From positions 1 through 55,253 of the forward strand of contig CAZFUS010000007.1 of the NCBI GenBank assembly GCA_964522485.1: 55,253 nt of DNA, read 5' to 3'. The notes under the pieces were generated by a model, which worked only from the letters and a program-made list of their open reading frames with translations, was not told the DNA's origin and searched no databases. This document shows, piece after piece, positions 9,038 to 17,435 of the stretch (position 1 is the first letter of the stretch; every line of letters starts with the position of its first letter). Origin of the DNA: Methylohalomonas sp964522485 (GTDB lineage: Bacteria > Pseudomonadota > Gammaproteobacteria > Methylohalomonadales > Methylohalomonadaceae). The position numbers and the translations under genes are program-made.

Positions 9038-10405
9038 TCAGGCGCTGTCTTCTTTACAGCTCCAGTGGGTTACATCGAAGTAATTTTCAGGGTAAATCCT
9101 GGCCTCGGTAATTTCGGCAACTTCATCCTGGTCATACCGGTTAATGTATTCCCAGACTACCTGATTATCAGCATTCGTCTCGAACACCCGACCTCCTTCG
9201 AATTCCGTAATTAATAAACCGCCATTGGAAGTGGGCTCTTGCTTGCCACGGATGGTCGTCAGCATTTCCTGGCCGGGCTTGTTTCCATAAATACTACGAT
9301 GCCGGCCCGTTGAAAAATCAAACTCAATAATATTGCTTACACGCGGTGCTGAAAGGCGCGAGATCCTATCTCCCTTGCCAAACGCATTCCGATATATATT
9401 GTTATTGAATACTATCATCCTGCCCCCCGGCATGAATTCAGGATCATGCTGACGTACCCAGGGACCTATTTGCCACCACTTCACCTTGCCCCTGTCCGGT
9501 CCTACAACCATAATCAGGTTACGCTTTCGAAAGGAGAGCGCCAGATCGCCCGCCTTGAACATCGGGAAATCGTCCGCAATGTCACTTGCCAGTTCTTCAA
9601 TCTTGTTCAGATGGACAATTTCACCCCAACCCTGACCATCATCAAAGAGAATAGCTCCTCCTGTTGCGGTCAGTACTGCGCTTAACCCGTTATCATAAAA
9701 TAACTTGGGCACGGAAATTTCAGTAAGGACCTCCCCATCCTCGGATATTTTCATAATTGTGTCTTCAATCAGCGGCGAGGCAAACGGGTAGAAAGGGGTC
9801 TTGGTGTCTTTATCAATTTGGCGCCGCCCTGGCACCCAGAACCCTCCATCCTCTGCGCGTTCAATCGAGTGGTGGGTTTGACGCGCCAGTTTCCAGACAA
9901 CATTGCCACAGCGATCGAGTTTCACCAGTCCACTGTATTCAAAATTGAAGATGACAGAGCCATCGCGGAGTATTAATGATCCATGAGTATCGACGTTCCA
10001 GTCCGTAGTCGGTGGATTTCGAAGATGGTCAGTGTTGGGAAATATTTGTGAGAATTTAACCGGCCAACGGGCTACTATATCGCCATTGCGGCGTATTAAC
10101 CGGATCTCATTATTACCCTCAAAAAAACCCGTGATAAATACTAAGTCACTGCTCCCGGTTATTTCATTGACTGTCACGCCCGACCCTTCGTAACGAGCCG
10201 GCTGGAGAAAATACTTTGGGCGCGTCCCCATGAGGTTGGGAATTTCCCCGAGGCTTTGGATAATCAATATCTGTACGGAGTTTATGGCCCGATACAGGAT
10301 ATTCTGTTTCACACCTGAATAGACACCAGATACGAACACTACCAAGACAAGACAGCCTATGGAGACTGTGAAAAACAATATCTTCGGTAAGTTAAAGTTA
10401 CTCAT
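9038..10405 (-). CDS. Arylsulfotransferase (ASST)-like membrane-anchored protein
   Basis: This protein of about 455 residues has one N-terminal hydrophobic segment (residues ~8-30) and a large beta-propeller-like domain. It matches the arylsulfotransferase family by blocks such as TTDWNVDTHGSLILRDGSV, DRCGNVVWKLARQTHHSIERAEDGGFWVPG (the HHSIE block holds the likely catalytic His) and GGLLITEFEGGRVFETNADNQVVWEYINRY. The family is thought to transfer sulfate between phenolic esters outside the membrane; the true substrate is unknown. The start is one of three nearby Met codons (10405, 10411, 10432), none with a strong ribosome site. A PAPS-type sulfotransferase gene lies directly upstream and a broken paralogue at 12160-13355. 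Confidence 0.82.
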   Translation of the reverse strand: MSNFNLPKILFFTVSIGCLVLVVFVSGVYSGVKQNILYRAINSVQILIIQSLGEIPNLMGTRPKYFLQPARYEGSGVTVNEITGSSDLVFITGFFEGNNEIRLIRRNGDIVARWPVKFSQIFPNTDHLRNPPTTDWNVDTHGSLILRDGSVIFNFEYSGLVKLDRCGNVVWKLARQTHHSIERAEDGGFWVPGRRQIDKDTKTPFYPFASPLIEDTIMKISEDGEVLTEISVPKLFYDNGLSAVLTATGGAILFDDGQGWGEIVHLNKIEELASDIADDFPMFKAGDLALSFRKRNLIMVVGPDRGKVKWWQIGPWVRQHDPEFMPGGRMIVFNNNIYRNAFGKGDRISRLSAPRVSNIIEFDFSTGRHRSIYGNKPGQEMLTTIRGKQEPTSNGGLLITEFEGGRVFETNADNQVVWEYINRYDQDEVAEITEARIYPENYFDVTHWSCKEDSA

Positions 10406-10462
10406 GGTCATTAATACAACCGGCCATATCAACTATGGCGACTTAAGACTACAGTTGTACTC

Positions 10463-11545
10463 CTAACAAGAGACCAGGTCTTGATAGATTGCCGCCGCTC
10501 TTTTACGCAACTTAACATCAAATTTTAATTCGTCACTCTTACGGCCTGAAGAATCTCTGAACAGACTGGCGGCTGCATCCAACATACCATTCTCAGAAAT
10601 TTCGAAACTGGCGCAGATTTCCTTTAGCGCCTTCCGTCCATCGGCACAGGCTGCGTCATAGGAAATTATCATCACCCTATCACGTCTTGATCGCACATAT
10701 TCAAATGCTGAAATCCAGTACGCGAGCCAGTAATCAGGATCTAAAGGCCTCCTGTCAGCAATTAGCTCATCAAGCTCCGGAAAAGCAATTGGACGATGCA
10801 AATCGCCGAATTCGAAATGTCCAATATCTGCCATGTACCGCCGTACAAATGGTTCTTTTTTATGCATTTCTTTGAAATTGCAATGTTGCCGATACATCGA
10901 AAAGGCATGTTCAACCGGGTGTCGCACCGGCACCAATATCGATACATCCGGAAACAAATTGTGCAAAAAATCCAGGCGGGCGATATTCGCGTTGTTTTTG
11001 GAGATATAACGCCCCCTCTCGATGTTGGTTGATAAGCGCAACAATATGATTTTCTTTATATGCTCAATAAAAAAATCGCGCGCCGCATCTTTATTATCAT
11101 TGGCAGTCCATAAACTGATCCCGGTATTCGTATATTTTTCCGGCCAGAAAGCTTTCCATATGACCTCTTCGAATGCCTCTGGGCTATCATAGCCAACCTG
11201 CATACCGTCTGCATGTGCTCGTTCACGAAGCCTTGATTGTTTATGAAAGGCACTCGTTACTCTTGACCATAATAATGGTGCCATAACGAATGGCATATCG
11301 CGATACGTATGGCACACCAATGAAGGAAACCGGGCAAGTACTTCGAGCATCAGTGTCGTACCGGCTCGTGGAAGCGATGTAACAAATATTGGTCGCCTGG
11401 CTTCCAGCTCTTTCAACTTGCTGTTATACAGAGTGCTTTCAATATCAGCGGCGGTTAATTGGACTGCGGGAGTTGCAAAGGCAATACGATGCACGATGCG
11501 ATCAAATGTAGAATAGTTTATTTCGAACGCCACCACTTGCTCCAT
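10463..11545 (-). CDS. PAPS-dependent sulfotransferase family protein
   Basis: This is a 360-residue cytoplasmic sulfotransferase-fold protein. FVTSLPRAGTTLMLEVL near residue 54 is the 5'-phosphosulfate loop, and VPVRHPVEHAFSMYRQH near residue 210 is the 3'-phosphate motif with the Arg and Ser. It should move sulfate from PAPS to a hydroxyl acceptor; the acceptor is unknown. Its start overlaps the end of the upstream membrane-protein gene by 28 bases, which suggests translational coupling. It lies 57 bases upstream of the arylsulfotransferase-like gene, so the two sulfotransfer functions are probably made together. Confidence 0.85.
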   Translation of the reverse strand: MEQVVAFEINYSTFDRIVHRIAFATPAVQLTAADIESTLYNSKLKELEARRPIFVTSLPRAGTTLMLEVLARFPSLVCHTYRDMPFVMAPLLWSRVTSAFHKQSRLRERAHADGMQVGYDSPEAFEEVIWKAFWPEKYTNTGISLWTANDNKDAARDFFIEHIKKIILLRLSTNIERGRYISKNNANIARLDFLHNLFPDVSILVPVRHPVEHAFSMYRQHCNFKEMHKKEPFVRRYMADIGHFEFGDLHRPIAFPELDELIADRRPLDPDYWLAYWISAFEYVRSRRDRVMIISYDAACADGRKALKEICASFEISENGMLDAAASLFRDSSGRKSDELKFDVKLRKRAAAIYQDLVSC

Positions 11546-11904
11546 AAAATGTAGCCGACTGTAATCACTACCGTCGCCGCAATGATGACATCCCAGCGAG
11601 AAAGAAAATCAACAACCTCCTCAAACCGGACCAGTCCGGCCATGCTGGCCAGCCAGATTGGAAGAATTGCAACTAATAACGCTAGTACTCCACGCAGAAG
11701 CATCGAGCCAAAGGCATACATAAGTTTGAATGAGGCCTGCTGGACGGCTCTTTCCCGAGCCAAATCGTCAAGCTTTTTATCCTGCATTGTGCGGTAGGCA
11801 TTATGGGATACAGCCAGAATGTCAGTGGCCACTCTAACCAGGCCAAACACCCCCATAGCCCAGATAAAAGCCACTATCGACAATATGGCAGTTGCAGCAA
11901 TCAA
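11518..11904 (-). CDS. Small membrane protein, unknown function
   Basis: I do not recognise this 128-residue protein. It has hydrophobic segments at about residues 3-27, 68-90 and 104-122, separated by a charged amphipathic stretch (MQDKKLDDLARERAVQQ), which suggests three membrane passes. The start ATG shares an ATGA with the stop of the gene before it, and its own end overlaps the sulfotransferase start by 28 bases. These overlaps make it part of the sulfotransferase operon, but its role there is unknown. Confidence 0.75.
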   Translation of the reverse strand: MIAATAILSIVAFIWAMGVFGLVRVATDILAVSHNAYRTMQDKKLDDLARERAVQQASFKLMYAFGSMLLRGVLALLVAILPIWLASMAGLVRFEEVVDFLSRWDVIIAATVVITVGYILWSKWWRSK

Positions 11905-12131
11905 GATGAAGCTGCCTCTTTGTCTGCCTTTTGCTGTTTTCTCTTCTGGCGCAGCCGCCTGATCGGATACCAGACAAAACCCACTATCGCAAGCAGGATA
12001 GCGCCTAATAAAGCAATGGTCACACCGATTGCCGTAATACCGGCACCCGGCCCGATATAGGCACTAGCACTTAACGGCACCATGAGTGCAAGAACCAAAA
12101 TGGACAATATGGATATTCTATTCGGGTACAT
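11901..12131 (-). CDS. Small YIGPGAG-type membrane protein
   Basis: This 76-residue protein has an N-terminal signal-like segment ending ASA, then YIGPGAGITAIGV, a second hydrophobic segment, FVWYPIRRLRQKRKQQK and a basic tail. Proteins with the YIGPGAG motif recur as small membrane proteins in many bacteria, but I know no assigned function. I chose the ATG at 12131, which has CGGAGA upstream, over an in-frame Met at 12170 whose extra residues lack a signal. It overlaps the next gene by four bases (ATGA). Confidence 0.75.
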   Translation of the reverse strand: MYPNRISILSILVLALMVPLSASAYIGPGAGITAIGVTIALLGAILLAIVGFVWYPIRRLRQKRKQQKADKEAASS

Positions 12132-12159
12132 AATGCATCTCCGATTGAAGCATGGTTCG

Positions 12160-13355
12160 CTATTCACCACATGACCAGTCTGTTACCGTGAAATAATCCT
12201 GAGGATATAGCCGCGCTTCCATGATCCCGGTGACGTGGTCTGAATCATATCGATTGATATATTCCCAGATTATACGGCCGCCACTATCCACCTCAATCAC
12301 GCGACCACTTTGAGGCTCAGTGATCAGTATGCCGCCTATATATGTAGCATCCTGTTTGCCAAAGACTACTGACAGCATTTCCTGTCCGGCCCTGTTGCCA
12401 TAAACGATCCGATGTTGACCGGTATTAAAATTGTACTCCATTATATTACTTGCCGGCGGCACGGTAATGGGTACTGTCATATCATCTTTATCGTCCAAAT
12501 GATCTCTCTATATATATATTATTATTGAATACCAGCATTCTGCCGCCTGCTATGAATTCAGGATCGTGCTGCCGAATCCGGGGATCAATCTGCCATCATT
12601 TCACTTTACCGGTATCAGGATCTACCACCAGTATCATATTGCGATGCCGTAATGACAGTGCCAGATCACCTGCCTCGAACATCGGAAAATCCCCGGCGAT
12701 ATCGCTTGTCAATTCTTCAATCTTGTTGAGATGAAGAATCTCATGCCATCCCTCACCAGTATCAAAAGCATGGAAAAATCCAACCGCGGTCAATAATACA
12801 TCCAGACCGTTGTCATAGAACAACTGGGGCACAGAAATCTCCGCAAGTACTTCGCCATAGCCAGAGATTTTCAGGATCGTGTCTTCATCCAATAGGGTGC
12901 GGAAAGGCGGGAAAGGTGATTCAGTAGAGCCATCGGGCATGGCTACTGATCCGTGAATATAGGTATTCCAGTCTGTGGTGGGTGGTTTCCGGAGATGATC
13001 GGGATCGGGAAAAATCTCCGAAAACCTGGCCGGCCAGCGAGCAACAATATCACCATTACGGCGAATGAGCCGGTGCTCGTTATTACCATCGAAAAAGCCT
13101 GCCAGAAGTATCAGATCGTCGTTGCCGCTCACTTCATTGACGGTGACTCGGGAACCTTCATGACGCGCCGGTTGCAGATAATTCTCGCGACGGGGCGCGA
13201 CAAGGGTCGGAGCTTCCTGAAATGTCTGGATAACCATCACCCGCACAGAGTTAATTGCCCTGTACAGAATATTCTCTTTTGCACCCGAATAAAGGCCCAG
13301 TCCAAACGATAAAACCAGAACGGTTATAAAAGAGATATTTAGGTAAATTTTTCAT
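12160..13355 (-). pseudogene. Broken paralogue of the arylsulfotransferase-like gene
   Basis: Three separate stretches align along the intact gene at 9038-10405. Lesions I can see: (1) near the start (MKNLPKYLF) a one-base frameshift at about 13328 is needed to reach FITVLVLSFGLGLYSG; (2) about 50 codons, including the HHSIE catalytic block, are missing near 12925, where the text jumps from MPDGS to FPPFRTLLDEDTI; (3) a TGA at 12596 replaces a Trp codon of the intact copy (GKVKWWQ); (4) a frameshift near 12500 precedes the C-terminal third (NIMEYNFNTGQHR to DWSCGE). It cannot make a full protein. It sits upstream of the operon holding the intact copy, so it is probably the decayed half of a duplication. 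Confidence 0.88.
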
Positions 13356-13768
13356 GTGCTACTTATTGTTTTTATAACTTCTTCAGTTTGGTAGCTAAAG
13401 TTAAATCAATAAAATACATTCATACAGTGGGATATAGCAGCTGAATATCCTAATCATGCACAAGAAATACGAATTTGCGCTATTTCTGAATTGAAAGTCA
13501 GGCGGGCCCAAAAATTTTCCAGCCCGGACTAGCGGTCCCGGCGCAGTGTCATACCGAACACCGGGACCGCTACCCGACTGAAGAAGTATCGTGTGTCGAA
13601 ATACAGAAAGTCTGCGCCGTTACTGTGAACGCTGCCTATAGAACGAAGTCAGCCGAAAATAAGTTCCTCGAGTCCCCGCTCGACGTCTTCCAGCCCAGCC
13701 TACCGTTCCGAGATATCCCGGCCTTTCGGCCAGGACTTTACCTATGTAGATCGACCGGCATTAATACT
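13356..13768. other. Intergenic region without a gene
   Basis: No reading frame here resembles a protein I know, and codon use is poor in all frames. It holds the 12-bp inverted repeat at 13530-13572. One TGTCGA occurs near 13592 but without a good partner box or a downstream gene. Confidence 0.6.
13530..13572. repeat. Perfect 12-bp inverted repeat
   Basis: TAGCGGTCCCGG and its exact complement CCGGGACCGCTA are separated by 19 bases. No T-tract follows on either strand, so it is not a typical terminator. It could be an RNA hairpin or a protein site; its role is unknown. Confidence 0.6.
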
Positions 13769-14032
13769 TTACAGATCCTCCGAGTGATCGATCACTTTAA
13801 TCTCATAGTCGAGAGTTCCATCGTTATCGGCATCGGCTTGAAAACCTGATTCTTCCGTCGTCTCCTCGTCGTCTGCGGTGGATGTTTCCGTATCCATCTC
13901 TGTGTCATCCGACTCCATTGTGCCAGATTCCTCCGACATCGGTTCTTCATCCGGCATTGCCTGGTCATCGTCCTGGCCACAGGCCCCCAGCAGGAAAGCG
14001 GTCATGAGTATCAGCAAGGCATTACGTTTCAT
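13769..14032 (-). CDS. Acidic lipoprotein with a calcium-loop-like motif
   Basis: This 87-residue protein starts with a lipoprotein signal (MKRNALLILMTAFLLGAC, lipobox LGAC), then a low-complexity acidic Asp/Glu/Ser/Thr region and a C-terminal DADNDGTLDYE that looks like an EF-hand or thrombospondin type 3 calcium loop. I chose the internal ATG at 14032, preceded by AGGAGAG, over a Met 10 codons upstream without a signal. It is probably lipid-anchored. The function is unknown. It is monocistronic and stands between the ASST cluster and the MFS gene. Confidence 0.72.
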   Translation of the reverse strand: MKRNALLILMTAFLLGACGQDDDQAMPDEEPMSEESGTMESDDTEMDTETSTADDEETTEESGFQADADNDGTLDYEIKVIDHSEDL

Positions 14033-14176
14033 AGTCGCACTCTCTCCTTTATCTATCGTCATTTATACAACCAGTGTAACGCTTATTTGACCATCTATAA
14101 AAAAGCATTATTAAACATGAGATTACATAACATTGATCGTAACCGCCAGGGACTTTTTCTGGTTGCGGGCAGCCGC

Positions 14177-15502
14177 TCAGTCACCGCGCTGCAGGCAGCC
14201 GCGGCACCAATCCAGCACCCGCCTGCGCAGGGGCTGCAGCCGGCCGAGCACGAGCAGGGCAAAGACCGCGTTGGCCACCGCGATTAGTCCGAATATCAGG
14301 GGGATACCAGCACCCAGGGTCAGCAGACCCATCGTCACCAGCGCCGATCCCACCATCATCAGCGCATTCAGGATATTGTTGGCGGCAATTACCCGTGCCC
14401 GGTGCGCCGGCTCGGCGCGATGCTGAATCAGTGCGTACAATGGCACGATATACAGACCGCCGAACAGGCCGATACCGGTCAGATCCAGCAGGACCCGCCA
14501 GTGTGGCCAATGCTGCAGAAAGGCCGCCGCGCTCAGCAGCCCCTCCGGCTCAGTCCCGGGTACCCCTGCTATGAACAGATCAAAAGCGAAAACGGAAATC
14601 CCCAGCGCGCCGATCACCACCAGCCCCAGCTCGATACCGCCGTGGGAAAAGCGCTCGCACAGCAGCGAGCCGCTGCCGATGCCCACGGAAAACGCTGCCA
14701 GCAGCAGCGTGGCAACGTGTTCGTTGCCCTGCAACAGCTCACGGGTATAGCCCGGCACCAGCGACAGAAACGTCGCGCCAAGAAACCAGAACCAGGAGAC
14801 GCCGAGTATGGCAATGAATATGATCCGATCGGCACGCGCGTAGGCCAGTAGCCGCCCCGTCTGGACGATAAAATTCAGATCAACGCGCAGGCCGGGATCG
14901 GCGGCACCGACCGTCGGGATGAAACGGCTCGAATACCATCCTGCCAGCGCGAGCAACAGCACCGCTATCGTCACCAGGAATATACCGTAGCCGCTGACTG
15001 CAATGAGCACACCGCCGAGGATGGTACCCAGCAGAATGGAGATATACGTGCCCATCTGCACCATGCCGTTGCCGCCGGTCAGTTCGGACAGGCTGATAAG
15101 CTGCGGCAGAATGCCATATTTCAGGGGGCCGAACAGGGTTGACTGCGTCCCCATCAGAAACAGCACAACAAACAGCAGTGCTATGCTCTGCAGTATGAAT
15201 GCCATCGCACCCAATGACATGATCACGATCTCGCCAACCTTGACCCAGCGGATCAGCCAGGCCTTCTCATACTTGTCGGCAAGCTGGCCGGCGGTCGCGG
15301 AGAACAGAAAAAATGGCAGGATAAAGATACCGCCGGCAAGCACTACCAGCAGATTACCGTCGATACCGCTGCGATCGGCCAGCGTGAAGGCAATGAAGAT
15401 CACCAGCGCATTCTTGTAGACGTTGTCGTTCAGCGCACCCAGAAACTGGGTGGCGAACAACGGCCCGAACCGGCGACTGCCTAGCAGCGTGAATTGACTC
15501 AT
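14177..15502 (-). CDS. LplT-like MFS transporter
   Basis: This 441-residue protein has about 12 hydrophobic segments. The N-terminus FGPLFATQFLGALNDNVYKNAL and the STLFGPLKYGILPQL block are typical of the lysophospholipid transporter LplT family, which is often fused to or beside the acyltransferase Aas. Here no Aas domain follows, and the protein ends after the last membrane segment with a basic tail. Lysophospholipid flipping across the inner membrane is the likely role, inferred from family only. Confidence 0.82.
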   Translation of the reverse strand: MSQFTLLGSRRFGPLFATQFLGALNDNVYKNALVIFIAFTLADRSGIDGNLLVVLAGGIFILPFFLFSATAGQLADKYEKAWLIRWVKVGEIVIMSLGAMAFILQSIALLFVVLFLMGTQSTLFGPLKYGILPQLISLSELTGGNGMVQMGTYISILLGTILGGVLIAVSGYGIFLVTIAVLLLALAGWYSSRFIPTVGAADPGLRVDLNFIVQTGRLLAYARADRIIFIAILGVSWFWFLGATFLSLVPGYTRELLQGNEHVATLLLAAFSVGIGSGSLLCERFSHGGIELGLVVIGALGISVFAFDLFIAGVPGTEPEGLLSAAAFLQHWPHWRVLLDLTGIGLFGGLYIVPLYALIQHRAEPAHRARVIAANNILNALMMVGSALVTMGLLTLGAGIPLIFGLIAVANAVFALLVLGRLQPLRRRVLDWCRGCLQRGD

Positions 15503-15599
15503 GATTATCGTCAGTGCTTATTATTCAATCGACAGATCACCGGTATGCAGGCGCAGGGAAGTATCGCATGTTTATCCTGACACAACTGGCACTCCTTAA

Positions 15600-15788
15600 G
15601 AAGCGGCACTCGCCGATGCCGTCGTGCTGTCGGGCGAGACCGCCGTCGACAAATTGCCGGAAAAGACCGTGTCCATGATGAATCGCGTGATACGCAATAC
15701 CTGGACATGCATCTGGCGCGAAACCGGCCTGACGCTTCTCGACCTCCCCGGTGCCGGCAGCCTTGCGTTTCCGCGTGATGAGTACTAA
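15600..15788 (+). pseudogene. Remnant of pyruvate kinase
   Basis: Between the MFS gene and tetR, the plus strand reads ALADAVVLSGETAVDKLPEK and then TVSMMNRVIRN, which resembles the conserved pyruvate kinase stretch with DAVMLSGETA. There is no start codon and no other part of the enzyme; an in-frame stop lies just before it, and the remaining codons up to the TAA at 15788 do not match. It looks like a leftover of a deleted or rearranged gene. Confidence 0.6.
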
Positions 15789-15800
15789 TCTTATAGATAA

Positions 15801-15816
15801 AAGACCGATCGGTCTT
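15801..15816. promoter_or_regulatory. Palindromic TetR operator, site 1
   Basis: AAGACCGATCGGTCTT is a perfect 16-bp palindrome located 15 bases upstream of the tetR start codon. The same 14-bp core recurs at 16442-16455 before the next gene, so it is very likely the operator of this TetR protein. Confidence 0.85.
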
Positions 15817-15830
15817 AATAGGAATATTTT

Positions 15831-16421
15831 ATGGCAAGAGACGGTACAGCGACCCGGCAGCGCATTATCGAGCGGACCGCCGCCCTGCTGAACACGCAGG
15901 GCTATCTCAGCACCCCCGTGTCCGAAATCATGCAGGTCACGGGACTGAAAAAGGGCGGTATCTACAATCATTTCGAGAGTCGTGATGCGCTGACCCTGGA
16001 AGCGTTTGAATACGCGGCCGGCCGGATGGGATCGCGTCTTGCAAAGGCGCTGGAAGGAAAAGCCACTGCGGCGGAGAAGCTGCTGGCGCTGCTCGGTGTC
16101 TTCCGAAACTTCCCGCTGGATGAAGTTTTTCAGGGCGGCTGCCCGATCATGAACCTGGCCATAGAAAGCGACGATGCTGATCCCGTGCTGCGGGAGGCGG
16201 CACGCAGGGCAATGGATCGTCTGATTGGGCTGTTTGAAATGGTGATTGTACAGGGCGCAGAACAGGGTGAATTCGGCGCGATAGACGCCCGTCCCCGGGC
16301 CCAGGGCATTGTCGCGAGCATCGAAGGAGGAATCATGCTGAGTAACCTGTACAAGGATTACACACCGCTACAGGCAGTGCTGGATCAGTTGGAGCAACAG
16401 ATTAAGGAAGGACTCGGCTAG
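15831..16421 (+). CDS. TetR/AcrR-family transcriptional regulator
   Basis: This 196-residue regulator has an N-terminal helix-turn-helix (residues ~8-54, ending VTGLKKGGIYNHFESRDAL) and a ligand-binding helical C-terminal domain with GGCPIMNLAIESDD. A palindromic operator lies directly before the gene and another between it and the hydrolase gene, so it probably represses itself and the two genes downstream. The ligand is unknown; the downstream SCP2 domain suggests something hydrophobic. Confidence 0.92.
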   Translation: MARDGTATRQRIIERTAALLNTQGYLSTPVSEIMQVTGLKKGGIYNHFESRDALTLEAFEYAAGRMGSRLAKALEGKATAAEKLLALLGVFRNFPLDEVFQGGCPIMNLAIESDDADPVLREAARRAMDRLIGLFEMVIVQGAEQGEFGAIDARPRAQGIVASIEGGIMLSNLYKDYTPLQAVLDQLEQQIKEGLG

Positions 16422-16441
16422 ATATTTTTTTGACTGTTAAA

Positions 16442-16455
16442 AGACCGATCGGTCT
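16442..16455. promoter_or_regulatory. Palindromic TetR operator, site 2
   Basis: AGACCGATCGGTCT is the same 14-bp palindrome as the core of site 1. It lies 20 bases after the tetR stop and 39 bases before the hydrolase start, so a second promoter between the two genes is likely. Confidence 0.83.
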
Positions 16456-16494
16456 CTATTGATTTGTGAGAGTTTCAATCTGGAGGACGGAAAC

Positions 16495-17433
16495 ATGAAA
16501 AGCATGGCATCAGCACTGGCAATTTTTGGCATGGCCGGTATAGCGCTCCCCGGCTGCGCGACTATGAGCACCGGCGAATATACCACTCACTGGAGCCACC
16601 CGGAGAAAACACAGACTCTGCAACTGAGCAACGGGTTCACCGTACGATATTTACAGACGGGTAACGGCCCTCCTCTCGTTCTGTTGCACACCATTCGTAC
16701 ACAGCTCGATTATTTCAGGAAACTGATCCCTGCTCTCAGTGACCACTATGAAGTCTATGCACTTGATCTGCCTGGACACGGGCAATCGAGCATACTTTCG
16801 GTTGAATACACGGAAGCACTGTTCCGCGAATCAGTCACTGCATTCATTACCCAATTGAATCTGCATGACGTTACGCTCGCGGGTGAGTCTATCGGCGGCG
16901 TACTTGCACTCACCGTCTCTGCCGAATTACCGGACAGGGTGACAAATGCTGTCGCGCTGAATCCCTATGATTATGGTGAACGGTTTGGCGGTGGCGTCCG
17001 CCGGGGGAGAAGCGGCTGGATCGTCAGTCTCTTTAACGTCTTCGGCGCCTATACGATAGAACCCAGATTTGTGCTCGCTGCAGTTATCGAAGGCGGCTTC
17101 CATGATCCGGCCAGATTGCCGGAGGACCTGCTGACTGAATTCCATCGTACCGGCCAGCGTCCGGGTTACCGGCGAGCCGAATATTCAGTTTTTAAAAACT
17201 GGCAAAGCTGGATCGAAGCCAGAAAAATCTATCCACGGATCTCGGTTCCCGTCACGCTTGCCTATTCTGACGATGACTGGTCAAGGCCCGGAGAGAGAGA
17301 ACAGACCAGACGCGCCATCGGCAATGCAGAGCTGATCACCATCGATAACAGTGGCCACTTCGCCGTGCTTGAAAAACCTGCCGAAGTTGCGGACATCATT
17401 TTATCTCAGCGCGCGCAACAGGCCGGACAATAA
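16495..17433 (+). CDS. Alpha/beta-hydrolase, predicted lipoprotein
   Basis: This 312-residue protein opens with a lipoprotein-like signal (MKSMASALAIFGMAGIALPGC), so it is probably attached outside the inner membrane. The fold is alpha/beta-hydrolase: LVLLHTI oxyanion region, nucleophile Ser in GESIGG, acid Asp in YSDDDW, and His in NSGHFAVLEKP. I chose ATG 16495 because GGAGG lies 8 bases upstream; a Met 12 codons earlier lacks this. The substrate is unknown. It lies in the TetR operon, 2 bases before the ferredoxin-SCP2 gene. Confidence 0.85.
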   Translation: MKSMASALAIFGMAGIALPGCATMSTGEYTTHWSHPEKTQTLQLSNGFTVRYLQTGNGPPLVLLHTIRTQLDYFRKLIPALSDHYEVYALDLPGHGQSSILSVEYTEALFRESVTAFITQLNLHDVTLAGESIGGVLALTVSAELPDRVTNAVALNPYDYGERFGGGVRRGRSGWIVSLFNVFGAYTIEPRFVLAAVIEGGFHDPARLPEDLLTEFHRTGQRPGYRRAEYSVFKNWQSWIEARKIYPRISVPVTLAYSDDDWSRPGEREQTRRAIGNAELITIDNSGHFAVLEKPAEVADIILSQRAQQAGQ

Positions 17434-17435
17434 GC

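Noticed and set aside
13592..13620. TGTCGA on the plus strand with a CGTTAC about 18 bases later
   Set aside because: No plus-strand gene follows, and the spacing and second box differ from P1-P3.
15626..15651. TGTCGA on the minus strand
   Set aside because: It lies inside the pyruvate kinase remnant, has no CGAC after 17 bases and no matching gene.
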